Counted from the stretch's first letter, positions 16,139 to 25,374 are shown. The stretch is 64,000 bases of DNA from an uncultured Pseudomonadota bacterium (GCA_913057905.1 CAJXPB010000001.1:744001-808000); one strand, 5' to 3'. Program-made: numbers and translations. Notes: generated by a model from the letters alone, not told the origin.

Positions 16139-17509
16139 TTACATGCGGTCGCTGACGAAGTCGATGAAGTCGATCTTGGTGACGATGCCCTTGGGCTCAT
16201 CGTCCTCACCTACGACGATGACGATCTTATTGTGCTCGAAGAACTCGCCGATCATCGCCACGCGGTCACTCGGCTCGACGATGGCAAACTGCGTCTCGAC
16301 CAGATCGTCGATGGCATCGTCGCGGTCGCCATCCTCTAGAAGGTGCTCGAGGACATCGGTCTCGTTGATCAGACCGACGATCTCATCGCCGTCGAGGACG
16401 GGTAGCTGGCTGATCCCGTGGTCCTTCATCAACGAGACAACCTCGGATACAGACTCGCCGAGCTGGACGGTGAAGAGTTCGCGCGTCGGCTTCTGAGCGA
16501 GCAGATCCTCGATGGTGCCGTCTGCCCAGTCCTCTTCCAGGAATCCGTTCTCTCGCATCCAATCGTCGTTGAAGATCTTGGACATGTAACGCGCCGCGGA
16601 GTCGCACATGATCACCACGATGTTGGCCTCTCGATCGATGCGCTCGGCATACTTGATAGCCGCCGCCAGCGCCCCGCCCGAAGACCCGCCTGCGAAGATA
16701 CCCTCCTCGCGTACCAACTGCCGGGTCGTCAGGAAACATTCCTTGTCGCTGACTCGGACCACCTCGTCGACACAACCGAAGTGCATCGTCGTCGGGAGAA
16801 TGTCCTCGCCAAATCCCTCGACCAGATATGAGTACGCCTCGGTCTTCTTTCCAGTCTTGAAATAGTCATAGTAAATCGAGCCGAGCGGGTCGACGCCGAC
16901 AACGTCGACGTCTTCATTTTGCTCTTTGAGATACTCCGCCGTCCCGGAAATCGTCCCACCGGTTCCCATCGTCGACACGAAAACATCGATCTCGCCGTCG
17001 GTTTGGTCCCAGATTTCGGGGCCCGTCGTCTCGTAGTGGCCGCGCGGGTTGGACTGGTTGTGATACTGATTGGCCAGGTAGCCGCCCGGGGTCTCATCGG
17101 CCAGGCGCTCCGCAACGGAGTAGTAGCTTCTGGGGTCGTCGGGCTCGACAGCGGTCGGACACATAACAACGCGCGCCCCGAAGGCTCGGAGCGCGCGCGT
17201 CTTCTCATCGCTCATTTTGTCGGGCATCACGAAGATGCAATTGTATCCCTTGTTCGCCGCGGCCAGGGCCAGGCCCATTCCGGTGTTACCACTCGTGGCC
17301 TCGACGATGGTACCGCCAGGCTGGAGCTCGCCGGACTCTTCGGCATCCTCGATGATCTGCATGGCCGGCCGATCCTTCACACTCTGGCCGGGGTTCATGT
17401 ACTCGAGCTTCAGATAGATGTCCGCCTTGACGTGTTTCGCAAGGGTATGACACTTCACCAGCGGCGTGTCGCCCACCAGTTCCAGTACGTTGTCCGCTGC
17501 ATCGATCAT
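16139..17509 (-). CDS. cbs: Cystathionine beta-synthase (PLP domain plus tandem CBS domains)
   Basis: A 456-residue enzyme joining serine and homocysteine to cystathionine (transsulfuration), or acting as cysteine synthase. The start at 17509 is preferred because GAGGAG lies seven bases upstream; the frame extends 23 codons further without a signal. The PLP lysine sits in KLEYMNPGQSVKDRPA (about 36-51), the Asn loop in EATSGNTGMGLALAA, and the phosphate loop in STMGTGGTISGTAEY. The C-terminal 130 residues form two CBS modules (for example ISQLPVLDGDEIVGLINETD and IVIVVGEDDEPKGIVTK), which bind adenosyl ligands in relatives. No haem-binding N-terminal extension as in the human enzyme. Two genes follow closely on the same strand. 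The ATG faces ApaH across 101 bases. Confidence 0.93.
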   Translation of the reverse strand: MIDAADNVLELVGDTPLVKCHTLAKHVKADIYLKLEYMNPGQSVKDRPAMQIIEDAEESGELQPGGTIVEATSGNTGMGLALAAANKGYNCIFVMPDKMSDEKTRALRAFGARVVMCPTAVEPDDPRSYYSVAERLADETPGGYLANQYHNQSNPRGHYETTGPEIWDQTDGEIDVFVSTMGTGGTISGTAEYLKEQNEDVDVVGVDPLGSIYYDYFKTGKKTEAYSYLVEGFGEDILPTTMHFGCVDEVVRVSDKECFLTTRQLVREEGIFAGGSSGGALAAAIKYAERIDREANIVVIMCDSAARYMSKIFNDDWMRENGFLEEDWADGTIEDLLAQKPTRELFTVQLGESVSEVVSLMKDHGISQLPVLDGDEIVGLINETDVLEHLLEDGDRDDAIDDLVETQFAIVEPSDRVAMIGEFFEHNKIVIVVGEDDEPKGIVTKIDFIDFVSDRM

Positions 17510-17610
17510 GGAGGATCTCCTCGGTCGAGGCCGGTTCCAAGGGTGACATTTTCGCCCAAGGTCTAACACCTGTCTCATACGGCGGCAAGCCGACGCACTT
17601 TCCCAATATT

Positions 17611-18429
17611 ATGGCAACTTACGCAATCGGTGACATCCACGGGTGCTGGGACACCCTGCAGGATCTTCTGGAGCGCATCGACTATTCGCGCCGTGACGAT
17701 CACCTCTGGCTCGTTGGAGACCTTGTCAACGGCGGGCCCGAATCCCTGCGAGTGCTCCGGTGGGCCCGACAGCTCGGCGACCGTGCTGTCACGGTGCTGG
17801 GCAACCACGACCTGCACATGCTGGCGGTTGCCCACGGCGCCCACGACCTGAAGCCGGACGATACCTTCGAGGATGTGCTTCGGGCCGACGATTCCGACGC
17901 GTTGCTCGAGTGGTTGCGCCGACGCCCGCTGCTCCACCGCCGAGACGACTGGGTACTGGTCCACGCCGGGTTGCTGCCCCAGTGGAGTGTCGACGACGCC
18001 GTCGACGCGGCACACCAGGTCGACGCCCGGCTCAAGGGCCCGGATCTCGAGAGCTTTTTCGACGAGATGTACGGCAACGAACCGCGGATCTGGAGCGACG
18101 AACTGGAGGGGATCGACCGGGCCCGGCTCATCATCAATGCGATGACCCGGATGCGATGCGTCGACAACGACGGTGCACTCGATTTCGACTACAAGGAGAC
18201 CCTGGCTGGAGTTCCGTCGCACCTTCGGCCCTGGTTCGATCATCCCGGTAGAGAGAGTCGCGACGCGCGGATCGTCTTTGGCCACTGGTCGGCCGTCGGT
18301 TATCTGCACCGCGATCGCGTCTACGCATTGGACAGCGGCGCCCGCTGGGGTGGCAAGCTCACGGCCCTGCGACTCGACGACCGCCGCGTCTTTCAGGTGG
18401 AATCCCACCGCCCCTCACACTTCGACTGA
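17611..18429 (+). CDS. apaH: Bis(5'-nucleosyl)-tetraphosphatase, symmetrical
   Basis: A 272-residue calcineurin-like phosphoesterase that splits Ap4A into two ADP. Metal-binding motifs are in order: YAIGDIHGCWDTL (4-16), LVGDLVNGGPES (about 34-45), LGNHDLHMLAV (about 68-78), a later VHAGLLPQW and, near the C-terminus, FGHWSAVG and LDSGARWGG. Length matches E. coli ApaH (about 280). Cytosolic, housekeeping; it limits alarmone-like dinucleoside polyphosphates. In enterobacteria it sits in the surA-pdxA-ksgA-apaG operon, but here it is a single gene, divergent from cystathionine beta-synthase and convergent with a GNAT gene 19 bases away. No obvious SD precedes the ATG. Confidence 0.95.
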   Translation: MATYAIGDIHGCWDTLQDLLERIDYSRRDDHLWLVGDLVNGGPESLRVLRWARQLGDRAVTVLGNHDLHMLAVAHGAHDLKPDDTFEDVLRADDSDALLEWLRRRPLLHRRDDWVLVHAGLLPQWSVDDAVDAAHQVDARLKGPDLESFFDEMYGNEPRIWSDELEGIDRARLIINAMTRMRCVDNDGALDFDYKETLAGVPSHLRPWFDHPGRESRDARIVFGHWSAVGYLHRDRVYALDSGARWGGKLTALRLDDRRVFQVESHRPSHFD

Positions 18430-18448
18430 GTCCGACGTCCGCTCGCTG

Positions 18449-18943
18449 TCACGACGCGACGGCCTTCAACGCGGGCCGCCACATCGTCACATGCCGGCCG
18501 ATCTCGGGGATCTCAAAGGGCTCACCGCTTCGCTCAAACCCGTTCTGGGCGTAGAAATCGACCGCAGTCATCCGCGCCTGACACCAGATGACGTCACATT
18601 CAGGTTCGAGCACTGCCAACTGCGTCAGCGAGGCGTCCAGAAGCCGGCTTCCAAGGCCCATGGATCGGTGCTCGGCCTCGACCGCCATGCCACGAAGTCG
18701 CCACGCCGCCGCTGCGTCGATCGTCTCGGGAGGGGGCTGGCGCATATACGAGACGACGCCGGCCGGCTTCCCCTGTAGATCACCGTCACAGACCCGCCCG
18801 ATGGCGAAGTGATGGGTACCCGCCGCCTCGTCCCCGCCGAACTCGGCGAGTCTGCCCTCGCGGTAGTGTGGGCGCAGGACCGTAGTACGCAGGGGACGCA
18901 CGACCGACGCCTCGACCTGCAGGACCTCCAGGTCCTCAAACAC
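18449..18943 (-). CDS. GNAT family N-acetyltransferase
   Basis: A 164-residue GNAT acetyltransferase. I place the start at a GTG (18943) because AAGGAG lies six bases upstream; a GTG five codons earlier has no such signal. The acetyl-CoA-binding motif A is WRLRGMAVEAEHRSMGLGSRLL (split by the Q/RxxGxG/A loop 'HRSMGLGS', about 92-108). CQARMTAVDFYAQNGFERSG follows as motif B and ends in the usual 'FY...GF' phrase. Substrate not predictable. It overlaps the end of the TPP-enzyme gene by eight bases, so translation is probably coupled. It resembles small acetyltransferases of the YitI/'GNAT, ElaA-like' type. Confidence 0.8.
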   Translation of the reverse strand: MFEDLEVLQVEASVVRPLRTTVLRPHYREGRLAEFGGDEAAGTHHFAIGRVCDGDLQGKPAGVVSYMRQPPPETIDAAAAWRLRGMAVEAEHRSMGLGSRLLDASLTQLAVLEPECDVIWCQARMTAVDFYAQNGFERSGEPFEIPEIGRHVTMWRPALKAVAS

Positions 18944-20576
18944 TGATGGCTCCTTCACGGAAATCGCTGCTCCCGATCTTGACGTTGACCAGTGATGCGA
19001 CGTCGACCTCGAATGCCCGCTCTAGGGCCCCCGGCAAGTCATCGAGCGTCTCCACGAACTCCCCGTGCCCGCCGAGCCCCTCGACGACTTTGTCGTATCG
19101 CGTCATGGCCAGATCCGTGGCTACGGCGCGTTCCTCTCCGAACATATCAACCTGTCCGCGTTTGATCTGACGCCAGCAGGCATCGTTTCCGATGATCCCG
19201 ACGACGTCGATGTCCTGGCGAACAAACGAGTCGAACTCCATCCCGTTGAAGCCAAACGAGCCGTCTCCGTACATGATCACAACCTGCGAGTCTGGACGGG
19301 TCAATTTTGCGGCCATGGCGTAGCCGGGACCGACACCGAGGGTTCCCAGAGGCCCGGGATCCATCCAGTTGCCTAGACCATTGACCTCGAGGGTGTAGGC
19401 AGCGGTCGCCACGAAATCCCCACCGTCGCCGATGACAACCGTGTCGTCGTCGATGAACTCGTTAACCTCGGCGCACAGCCGCAGCGGGTTGATCGGCTCT
19501 TCGTCGCTGGTCATCTGCTCGCGCATCGGCTCCCATTTCTCGTCTTCAACCTGTCGCACATGGGACCACCAACCGCTCAGATCCTTCAGGCCACCCTTCT
19601 GTTCGATTCGATCACACAGCCCCTCCATCACGAGACCGGTGTCCCCGGTAATCCCGACGTGAACGTCGCGATTTCGTCCGATCTCTTCGGGGTCCAGGTC
19701 GACCTGAATGACCCGGGCGTCGGGATTGAACTTGGGAGGCTGACCGTAGCCGAGGCGAAAATCGAAGGGTGTGCCGAAGACGAGAATACAGTCGGATTTC
19801 TTCAGCGACGGCGTCCGCGCCCGATTCAAAAAGGCGTCACTGTCGGGGTCGATGGTGCCCCGGGCCATGCCATTGACGAAGGTCGGCATATCCAGTTGGT
19901 CGACGAAGCGATCCATCGCCTGGGGCCGACGGCTCCAGCGCAACTGCGACCCGACGATCGCCATCGGCCGCTCCGCTTCGCTCAACATCTCGGCGGCACG
20001 GTCGATGTACTCCGGGTCGCCGGGGTTCGCCGCCTCTGTACGGTAGTCGTCGTACCAGTCGAGTTTCTCCGGATCCTTGAAGTCCATCAGCGTATCAAGG
20101 GGGATCTCCAGATACACCGGACCCGGCACGCCGGTCATCGCCTTGCGAAATGCGATGGCCATGTATTCGGGAAGCCGACGGGTTTCAGAGACCCGTGCCG
20201 CCCATTTTGTCACCGGGTCGAGCAATTCGACGTGGTCCATATCCTGCAGGGAACCCTGGTGCCGGAAGATGTGCGGCCCCGCACCGCCGAGTACGACCAT
20301 TGGAACACCGGCCCGATGGGCATTGGCCACGCCGGTCACAGCATCGGTCGTGCCCGGTCCCGCCGTGACTGCACAGACGCCACAGCGCCCCGTCGAGCGA
20401 GCATACCCGTCGGCCGCATGAGCCGCCGACTGTTCGTGACGCACGTCGACAACCTCGATCCCTTCATCGAGACACCCATCGTAGATCGCCTGGATATGGC
20501 CGCCGCACAGGGTGAACAGATGAGTGACATCCTCTTTCGCCAACGCTCTCGCGATGATCCGACCGCCATGCTCCAT
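18936..20576 (-). CDS. Thiamine-pyrophosphate-dependent enzyme (acetolactate synthase / 2-hydroxyacyl-CoA lyase-like)
   Basis: A 546-residue enzyme of the ThDP family that includes acetolactate synthase, oxalyl-CoA decarboxylase and 2-hydroxyacyl-CoA lyase. The catalytic glutamate is in VVDVRHEQSAAHAADGYAR (about 41-59). The Pyr domain continues with TAGPGTTDAVTGVANA, the central domain lies at about 190-330, and the ThDP-binding motif is GDGSFGFNGMEFD followed by NDACW (about 445-475). A strong SD (GGAGGAG) precedes the ATG at 20576. No FAD-domain or AHAS-specific regulatory subunit gene adjoins, and no leucine-valine pathway genes are nearby. It could therefore be a lyase rather than a biosynthetic AHAS. 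It is translationally coupled to the downstream GNAT gene. Confidence 0.87.
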   Translation of the reverse strand: MEHGGRIIARALAKEDVTHLFTLCGGHIQAIYDGCLDEGIEVVDVRHEQSAAHAADGYARSTGRCGVCAVTAGPGTTDAVTGVANAHRAGVPMVVLGGAGPHIFRHQGSLQDMDHVELLDPVTKWAARVSETRRLPEYMAIAFRKAMTGVPGPVYLEIPLDTLMDFKDPEKLDWYDDYRTEAANPGDPEYIDRAAEMLSEAERPMAIVGSQLRWSRRPQAMDRFVDQLDMPTFVNGMARGTIDPDSDAFLNRARTPSLKKSDCILVFGTPFDFRLGYGQPPKFNPDARVIQVDLDPEEIGRNRDVHVGITGDTGLVMEGLCDRIEQKGGLKDLSGWWSHVRQVEDEKWEPMREQMTSDEEPINPLRLCAEVNEFIDDDTVVIGDGGDFVATAAYTLEVNGLGNWMDPGPLGTLGVGPGYAMAAKLTRPDSQVVIMYGDGSFGFNGMEFDSFVRQDIDVVGIIGNDACWRQIKRGQVDMFGEERAVATDLAMTRYDKVVEGLGGHGEFVETLDDLPGALERAFEVDVASLVNVKIGSSDFREGAISV

Positions 20577-20605
20577 CGTCTCCTCCGTAGAAAGTCGTAG
20601 GTGAG

Positions 20606-21202
20606 TCAGTAATCGCCGAACAAGTCTGTCAGTGAACAGTCGAGTGCCCGGGCTAACTTGTATAAAGACGAAACCGAGGCCGACGATTCCGCCCGCTCGA
20701 TCTGAGACAGAAGGCTGATCGACAGCCCCGTCCGCCGGGCCGTCTGTTTGAGCGTCAGTTCCTGTTCCTTTCGCCGCTCCCGGAGGTTGCGACCGATCGT
20801 CTTGAGGAGCTCCTCTTCGGGGTCGATGATCAACCCCTTCTCGCGCAGGATCCGTTCCAGGGTCTCCGTGAACTCATCCACATCGAAGGGCTTCTTGATG
20901 TAGTCCGAGACGTCGTATTTCATCGACGTCCGGGCCGTATCGATGGACGGATAGCCCGTAAAGATGATGATGGCGATATCGCTGTCGAAGCTCCGGATTT
21001 CCTCCAGGGCATCCATGCCGCTGATGTTCGGCATCATGATATCGAGGACGACGACATGGAAGTCCTCTTCGCGAAGCGCATCGATCCCGGAGCGCGCATC
21101 GGTCTCCGCCCGCACCTGATATCCATGTTGCTCCAACAGAAGCTCCATGTACTCACAGATCTCACGGTCATCGTCGATGATAAGTATGTGGATATCCTGC
21201 AC
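20606..21202 (-). CDS. Response regulator with C-terminal XRE-type helix-turn-helix
   Basis: About 198 residues from a GTG at 21202, chosen because GGGAGG lies just upstream; the frame runs 52 codons further 5' with no RBS. The receiver domain (about 1-120) has the acidic pair in IIDDDREICEYMELLLEQ, the phospho-acceptor Asp in VVVLDIMMPNISGMDAL, the Thr in IIIFTGYPS and the Lys in DYIKKPFD. The C-terminus (about 132-198) is a Cro/C1 (XRE) helix-turn-helix: LRERRKEQELTLKQTARRTG then SLLSQIERAESSASVSSLYK. A receiver joined to an XRE domain is uncommon compared with OmpR, NarL or NtrC outputs. No histidine kinase is adjacent. The gene is divergent from the MopE-type lipoprotein at 21365, which could be its target. 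Confidence 0.85.
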   Translation of the reverse strand: MQDIHILIIDDDREICEYMELLLEQHGYQVRAETDARSGIDALREEDFHVVVLDIMMPNISGMDALEEIRSFDSDIAIIIFTGYPSIDTARTSMKYDVSDYIKKPFDVDEFTETLERILREKGLIIDPEEELLKTIGRNLRERRKEQELTLKQTARRTGLSISLLSQIERAESSASVSSLYKLARALDCSLTDLFGDY

Positions 21203-21364
21203 ACTACCTCCCTGATCCGGCGGACGATCCTCGATGGACGTGAGTCCGACCCAGTTGAGCATTGTAACCGTTCTGGCGGTTGAGGCCACCGATTTGACAT
21301 CCAATCGGCCATGGCGGACCCTGCCACATAGGTCTACAGTCTCCGCGCTTGCTTTCATACCCGC

Positions 21365-22492
21365 ATGGAGTCCTCTTTGATCAAACTGCCATGGATCGTC
21401 TTCGCCTCATGTATCACCGCTGCCGTGTTGGCCACGGCCTGCGGCGACGGTCCCCTCGACGACGCCCGCTGCGACACCAGCCGCGACTGTCCCTCCGGGG
21501 CGAGCTGTGAGAATGGCTTCTGTGTGAACTCCGATGCCGGCGCCGACACCCCCGTCTGCGAGGATCTCGACGAAGACGGCTATTTTGGCCATCCCGACTG
21601 CCGCGGAGCCGTCGACTGTGACGATATGAATGAAGACCGAGCCCCGGGCCTCGAGGAGGTTTGCGACGGCACCGACAATAACTGCGACGGCGATGTCGAC
21701 GAGGGATTCGACGATCTCGGCACCTCATGCACCGTCGGCCAGGGTTCGTGCCAGGCGTCGGGCGTCTATGTCTGCAATGATGCCGGCAACGGGGTCACCT
21801 GCGATGCCGAACCAGGGGAACCCTCTCAGGAAGTCTGCAACCGAGAGGACGACGACTGCGACGGCATCGTCGATGACCTCAACGGCGAAACCGAGGTCGA
21901 CTTCTCGACAAACCCCGACCATTGCGGCGAATGCAACAACGATTGTGCATCCGACGTGCAAAATGGGACTGCAGCCTGTGAGCTCGGGCAGTGCACGATC
22001 GCCGAGTGTGACGAGCACTTCTACGACGTCGACGATAACCCCTCCACTGGCTGTGAATACGAATGCCAGGCGAGTCGGTCCGGCATGGTTCGTGCCGAAG
22101 ATGACCTCTGCGACGGTATCGACAACGACTGCGACGGCGGTGTCGACGAAGGATTTCCCAACAAAGGCGAAGGCTGCATCGTCGGCCTGGGCATCTGCCA
22201 GAATTTCGGCGCCTACGTCTGTACTCCAGACGAGATGAGTGCCGAATGCGACGCCGAACCGGGACAACCCGAACCCTCGGAGCTGTGCAACGGGCTCGAC
22301 GATGACTGCGACGGCAGCCGCTCCCCCGAAGAAATCGACTCCGACGGGGACGGTTACGTCGAGTGCAAACTCGACCAGGGCGGATGGCAGGGATCGGGCT
22401 CGAAGAAGGGGCAGGACAACTGCCCGAATACTCCGAATCCGGACCAGACCGATTCCGACGACGACGGCGTGGGTGACGCCTGTGAGATGTGA
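21365..22492 (+). CDS. Lipoprotein with MopE-like CDG-x-DNDCDG repeats and a thrombospondin type 3-like end
   Basis: A 375-residue Cys/Asp-rich lipoprotein. Signal peptide with lipobox ending LATAC (Cys about 28). The mature part has repeated putative metal-binding MopE units: CDGTDNNCDGDVDEGF, CNREDDDCDGIVDDL, CDGIDNDCDGGVDEGF and CNGLDDDCDGSRSPEE. It ends with a DNCPNTPNPDQTDSDDDG segment, a calcium-binding thrombospondin type 3-like repeat. Such proteins are abundant on the surface of myxobacteria and bradymonads. MopE of methanotrophs binds copper; for these relatives calcium or structural roles are more likely. It has its own start 162 bases from the divergent REC-XRE regulator. The uracil-DNA glycosylase follows 49 bases downstream. 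Confidence 0.85.
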   Translation: MESSLIKLPWIVFASCITAAVLATACGDGPLDDARCDTSRDCPSGASCENGFCVNSDAGADTPVCEDLDEDGYFGHPDCRGAVDCDDMNEDRAPGLEEVCDGTDNNCDGDVDEGFDDLGTSCTVGQGSCQASGVYVCNDAGNGVTCDAEPGEPSQEVCNREDDDCDGIVDDLNGETEVDFSTNPDHCGECNNDCASDVQNGTAACELGQCTIAECDEHFYDVDDNPSTGCEYECQASRSGMVRAEDDLCDGIDNDCDGGVDEGFPNKGEGCIVGLGICQNFGAYVCTPDEMSAECDAEPGQPEPSELCNGLDDDCDGSRSPEEIDSDGDGYVECKLDQGGWQGSGSKKGQDNCPNTPNPDQTDSDDDGVGDACEM

Positions 22493-22541
22493 TAGGCTTC
22501 GTCGGGCAATTCGCTTCGATTTTCTCCTGCCCCGCAAGCCA

Positions 22542-23285
22542 ATGCCCGATCCCGTCGAAATTAGCCGCCAACTTCACCAAGACCTCCGGGATGTCGATCT
22601 CGGCGAACCCGTCGACTACATCTATCGTCCCCTCGACTACGCCTGGGACATCCACCGGCAATACCTGCAGCGTTTCGCCTCTAAAACACCGCGTCCGATC
22701 CTGTTGGTCGGAATGAACCCCGGCCCCTGGGGCATGGGACAGACCGGTGTACCCTTCGGAGACGTCGATTTCGTCGGTGACTGGATGGGACTCGACGGGA
22801 CCGTCGGTACCCCGACGCGTGAGCATCCCAATAAGACAGTCGACGGCCTGGACTGCCCGCGAAACGAAGTCAGCGGCTCTCGACTCTGGGGCTGGGCACG
22901 GGACCGATACGATTCGGCAGAGGCCTTTTTTGAGCGATTCTATGTTCACAATTACTGCCCCCTGCTAATGCTCGAAGATACCGACCGCGGAAAGAACATC
23001 GCACCGAGCAAGCTCCGAAAGGCCCAGCTCGAAACGTTTAGCGGACCCTGCGACCGGGCACTTCGAGAGCTCATCGCCTCCCTCCGACCTTCGTACGTAC
23101 TCGGAGTTGGAAACTGGGCCCGGGATCGGATCAAGACGGCGGTCAAGGATTGGGATCCCGACCAGACTTTCGAGATCGGCCGGATCCTCCATCCCTCACC
23201 GGCAAGCCCGATGGCAAACCGGGGCTGGGCCGAGCAGGCGGAACGACAATTTATCGAACAAGACATCGATCTCGACTCGCTGTAA
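22542..23285 (+). CDS. SMUG-type uracil-DNA glycosylase
   Basis: A 247-residue protein of the SMUG branch of the uracil-DNA glycosylase superfamily. It removes uracil (and oxidised pyrimidines in relatives) from DNA to begin base-excision repair. Motif 1 is GMNPGPWGMGQTGVPFGD (about 58-75), the SMUG hallmark with catalytic Asn. The C-terminal motif is HPSPASPMANRGW (about 219-231), which holds the intercalation-loop residues. I use the ATG at 22542; the frame extends upstream over the MopE gene without coding character. SMUG proteins are mainly eukaryotic but occur in scattered bacteria such as Geobacter. It probably shares no function with the lipoprotein just upstream. Confidence 0.88.
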   Translation: MPDPVEISRQLHQDLRDVDLGEPVDYIYRPLDYAWDIHRQYLQRFASKTPRPILLVGMNPGPWGMGQTGVPFGDVDFVGDWMGLDGTVGTPTREHPNKTVDGLDCPRNEVSGSRLWGWARDRYDSAEAFFERFYVHNYCPLLMLEDTDRGKNIAPSKLRKAQLETFSGPCDRALRELIASLRPSYVLGVGNWARDRIKTAVKDWDPDQTFEIGRILHPSPASPMANRGWAEQAERQFIEQDIDLDSL

Positions 23286-23520
23286 CCTCAGAGCCGGAAA
23301 CATTGGCATCGCGCTTCGGATTATGCCAGACTCCTCTGGGTGGAGACGATGGGAGTGAGTGCTGTCACGTCGTTGTGACGTTGCGCCGCACCCTGCATTC
23401 CCGTTATGACTTCGTGTCAGAGGATACTCGGCTCGCCACCTGCTGCGGAGCCATCTGCGCCGTTTGTGGATGCCCGCACGCGGTGAGGCCCCATACTCAA
23501 CTGATGACAACCCCACGACC

Positions 23521-25341
23521 ATGATGATTTCCAAACAGATATCCACGCTCCGACGGCTCGTCGGTCTCTCGCTCGCCGTCGGACTCTTGGCGGCGGCCGG
23601 GTGCAGCGATGCAACCGACCTCCAGGCCGAACGGGCGGAACAGGCTGAAACGGCCACCCAGAATCTCGGTGAGTCGACCACGACGTATGCCTTCCAGGGA
23701 CCCGGTGCCGAATCAATGCCGTCTTTTCAGGAGCGGCTGACGCTGCACCTGACCAACCGAATGCGCAAGGATCCTGCGCAGTTCGACATCACCGACATGA
23801 ACGGCAATCCACTCCCGCCGAATCCTCCCTATATCTACAATCACACATTGGCCGAGGCTGGCCACTGGCAGGCACAACACCTGCTGACTCAGCCGTGCAA
23901 CTGCCCGACCAATCCGATGGCCGGGCCTCCCGCGTTCAATTCATGCTGCGAGATGGAGAAGGTTGCCGGCAAAGTTCAATGCGCCTCGGATACGCTGGAG
24001 TACAGTGCCGAGCGGACCGCCACCGAACAGGACCGCTGGAAACTGCTGGCGACCGGAACTGCGTCGATCAGCGGTGAGACATGGTTGGCAACCAACCAGT
24101 CTCCCCCGGACGACGGCGGGACGCTTCCCGAGGAGCTAAACGGCGAACTCATTGCAAGTTCGCTCGGAAACATTCCTGCACGGGCGAATTCGAACACCTT
24201 CGGCGTTGCCCAGTTCTCTCAGTCCGTCACACCCCAGGAGTGTCGCGAGCCGGAGGACCCCTGTCGGCCCGGAACCTGTACCAACCAGTCGTCCGGAGCG
24301 AATTTGTGCGACGACGAAGAGAAGGAGAACAATCCCGACTGCGAGGGTGTCTGCGTCAGCAAGGAAGCCTGCGGAGGCGTCTGCACAGAAAACGATGAGC
24401 CGGTGACGTGCACCCTGCCGACCCCTCCCGACGAAGAAGAATGTGACCCCGCCACCTATCCGCGTGGATATCGGATCAATGTCCTTTGGGGAACCACCCC
24501 GGAGCCGCAACCGACCGTCCAGGATGGCCTCCACATGCAGCTGGGAGCAACCGCCGGCGACGATAATCCAGAAGGCGTCTATGGCGTCACCCCGCCCAAC
24601 CAGACCCTGTTTTCAGCTCATTACTACGACCCCAGCGGCGACGCCCAATCCGCCAAGGTCGCCATCGAAGGCCAGTGCACTGATCTGTCGCTCGAAAAAA
24701 CAGCGATGGGCCCGCCACCGATGGAGGGTGGGGAACCTGAGTACATCGGCCAGCGCTACGAGGCGACGACCGAACTCGAACCGGGCTGTCATCGGTACGT
24801 CTTCTCGTTCCGTGACAGCGATGGATTCCTCCACACCTACCCGTCGTACGGTTCACTGGGCGCCAAAATTGAAGCCCGCCAAAACGACGGCGGCACGACC
24901 TTCAACGTCGTCGTGCCCAACGACGACGCCTGTCCCATCTGGGATCCGGAACGGCCCGATCTGTCGTGTCTGCCCGAAGGCGATCAATGCGTCCAGGGTG
25001 AGACACGTCCGTGCTACACGGGACGCACCAACACTCGCGGCGTCGGCATCTGCTCGATGGGCACCGAGTCCTGTGAGAACGGGCGCTGGAGCGGAGTCTG
25101 CTCCGGACAGACGCTCCCCGAAGCCAGCGAGTCCTGCGACGACGACGTCGACAACGACTGCAACGGCTACATCAACGAAGGCTGTGAAAACGGTGGGGGC
25201 GGCAACGGGAACAATGGAGGAGACGGCTCCGGCACAGACTCCGGTGGCTGCAGCGCTCCCGGCCACGCCGGCGGTCCGCTGGGCCCCAGCGCACTTCTCA
25301 CCGCGCTGCTCGGAGCGGCCCTCCTTCGGCGTCGACGCTGA
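23521..25341 (+). CDS. Surface protein with N-terminal CAP-like region, Cys-rich middle and MYXO-CTERM-like sorting signal
   Basis: A 606-residue exported protein. The signal sequence ends in a lipobox-like LLAAAGC (Cys about 28). Residues about 55-210 (LTLHLTNRMRKDPAQF, YNHTLAEAGHWQAQHL) resemble the start of CAP/SCP-like secreted proteins, though the catalytic histidines are not clear. The middle is rich in Cys pairs, and one MopE-like unit occurs late (CDDDVDNDCNGYINEGC). The C-terminus is Gly/Asn-rich, then a Cys in GGCSAPGHAGG, one hydrophobic helix (about 585-601) and a terminal RRRR. That is the layout of MYXO-CTERM anchors thought to be handled by a myxosortase. A strong terminator follows at 25375. 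Function unknown; surface display is inferred. Confidence 0.8.
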   Translation: MMISKQISTLRRLVGLSLAVGLLAAAGCSDATDLQAERAEQAETATQNLGESTTTYAFQGPGAESMPSFQERLTLHLTNRMRKDPAQFDITDMNGNPLPPNPPYIYNHTLAEAGHWQAQHLLTQPCNCPTNPMAGPPAFNSCCEMEKVAGKVQCASDTLEYSAERTATEQDRWKLLATGTASISGETWLATNQSPPDDGGTLPEELNGELIASSLGNIPARANSNTFGVAQFSQSVTPQECREPEDPCRPGTCTNQSSGANLCDDEEKENNPDCEGVCVSKEACGGVCTENDEPVTCTLPTPPDEEECDPATYPRGYRINVLWGTTPEPQPTVQDGLHMQLGATAGDDNPEGVYGVTPPNQTLFSAHYYDPSGDAQSAKVAIEGQCTDLSLEKTAMGPPPMEGGEPEYIGQRYEATTELEPGCHRYVFSFRDSDGFLHTYPSYGSLGAKIEARQNDGGTTFNVVVPNDDACPIWDPERPDLSCLPEGDQCVQGETRPCYTGRTNTRGVGICSMGTESCENGRWSGVCSGQTLPEASESCDDDVDNDCNGYINEGCENGGGGNGNNGGDGSGTDSGGCSAPGHAGGPLGPSALLTALLGAALLRRRR

Positions 25342-25374
25342 CACCGAACTCCTCACCCGATGCCCGTACGCAGC

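Noticed and set aside
21365-22492. Repeated CDG-x-DNDCDG coding units as a DNA repeat array
   Set aside because: The repetition is at the protein level (MopE-type units) with divergent codons and spacing, not a nucleotide repeat or CRISPR.
23364-23379. Inverted repeat GTCAC-N6-GTGAC before the MYXO-CTERM protein gene as an operator
   Set aside because: Arms of five bases with no promoter beside it are expected by chance at this GC content; too weak to list.
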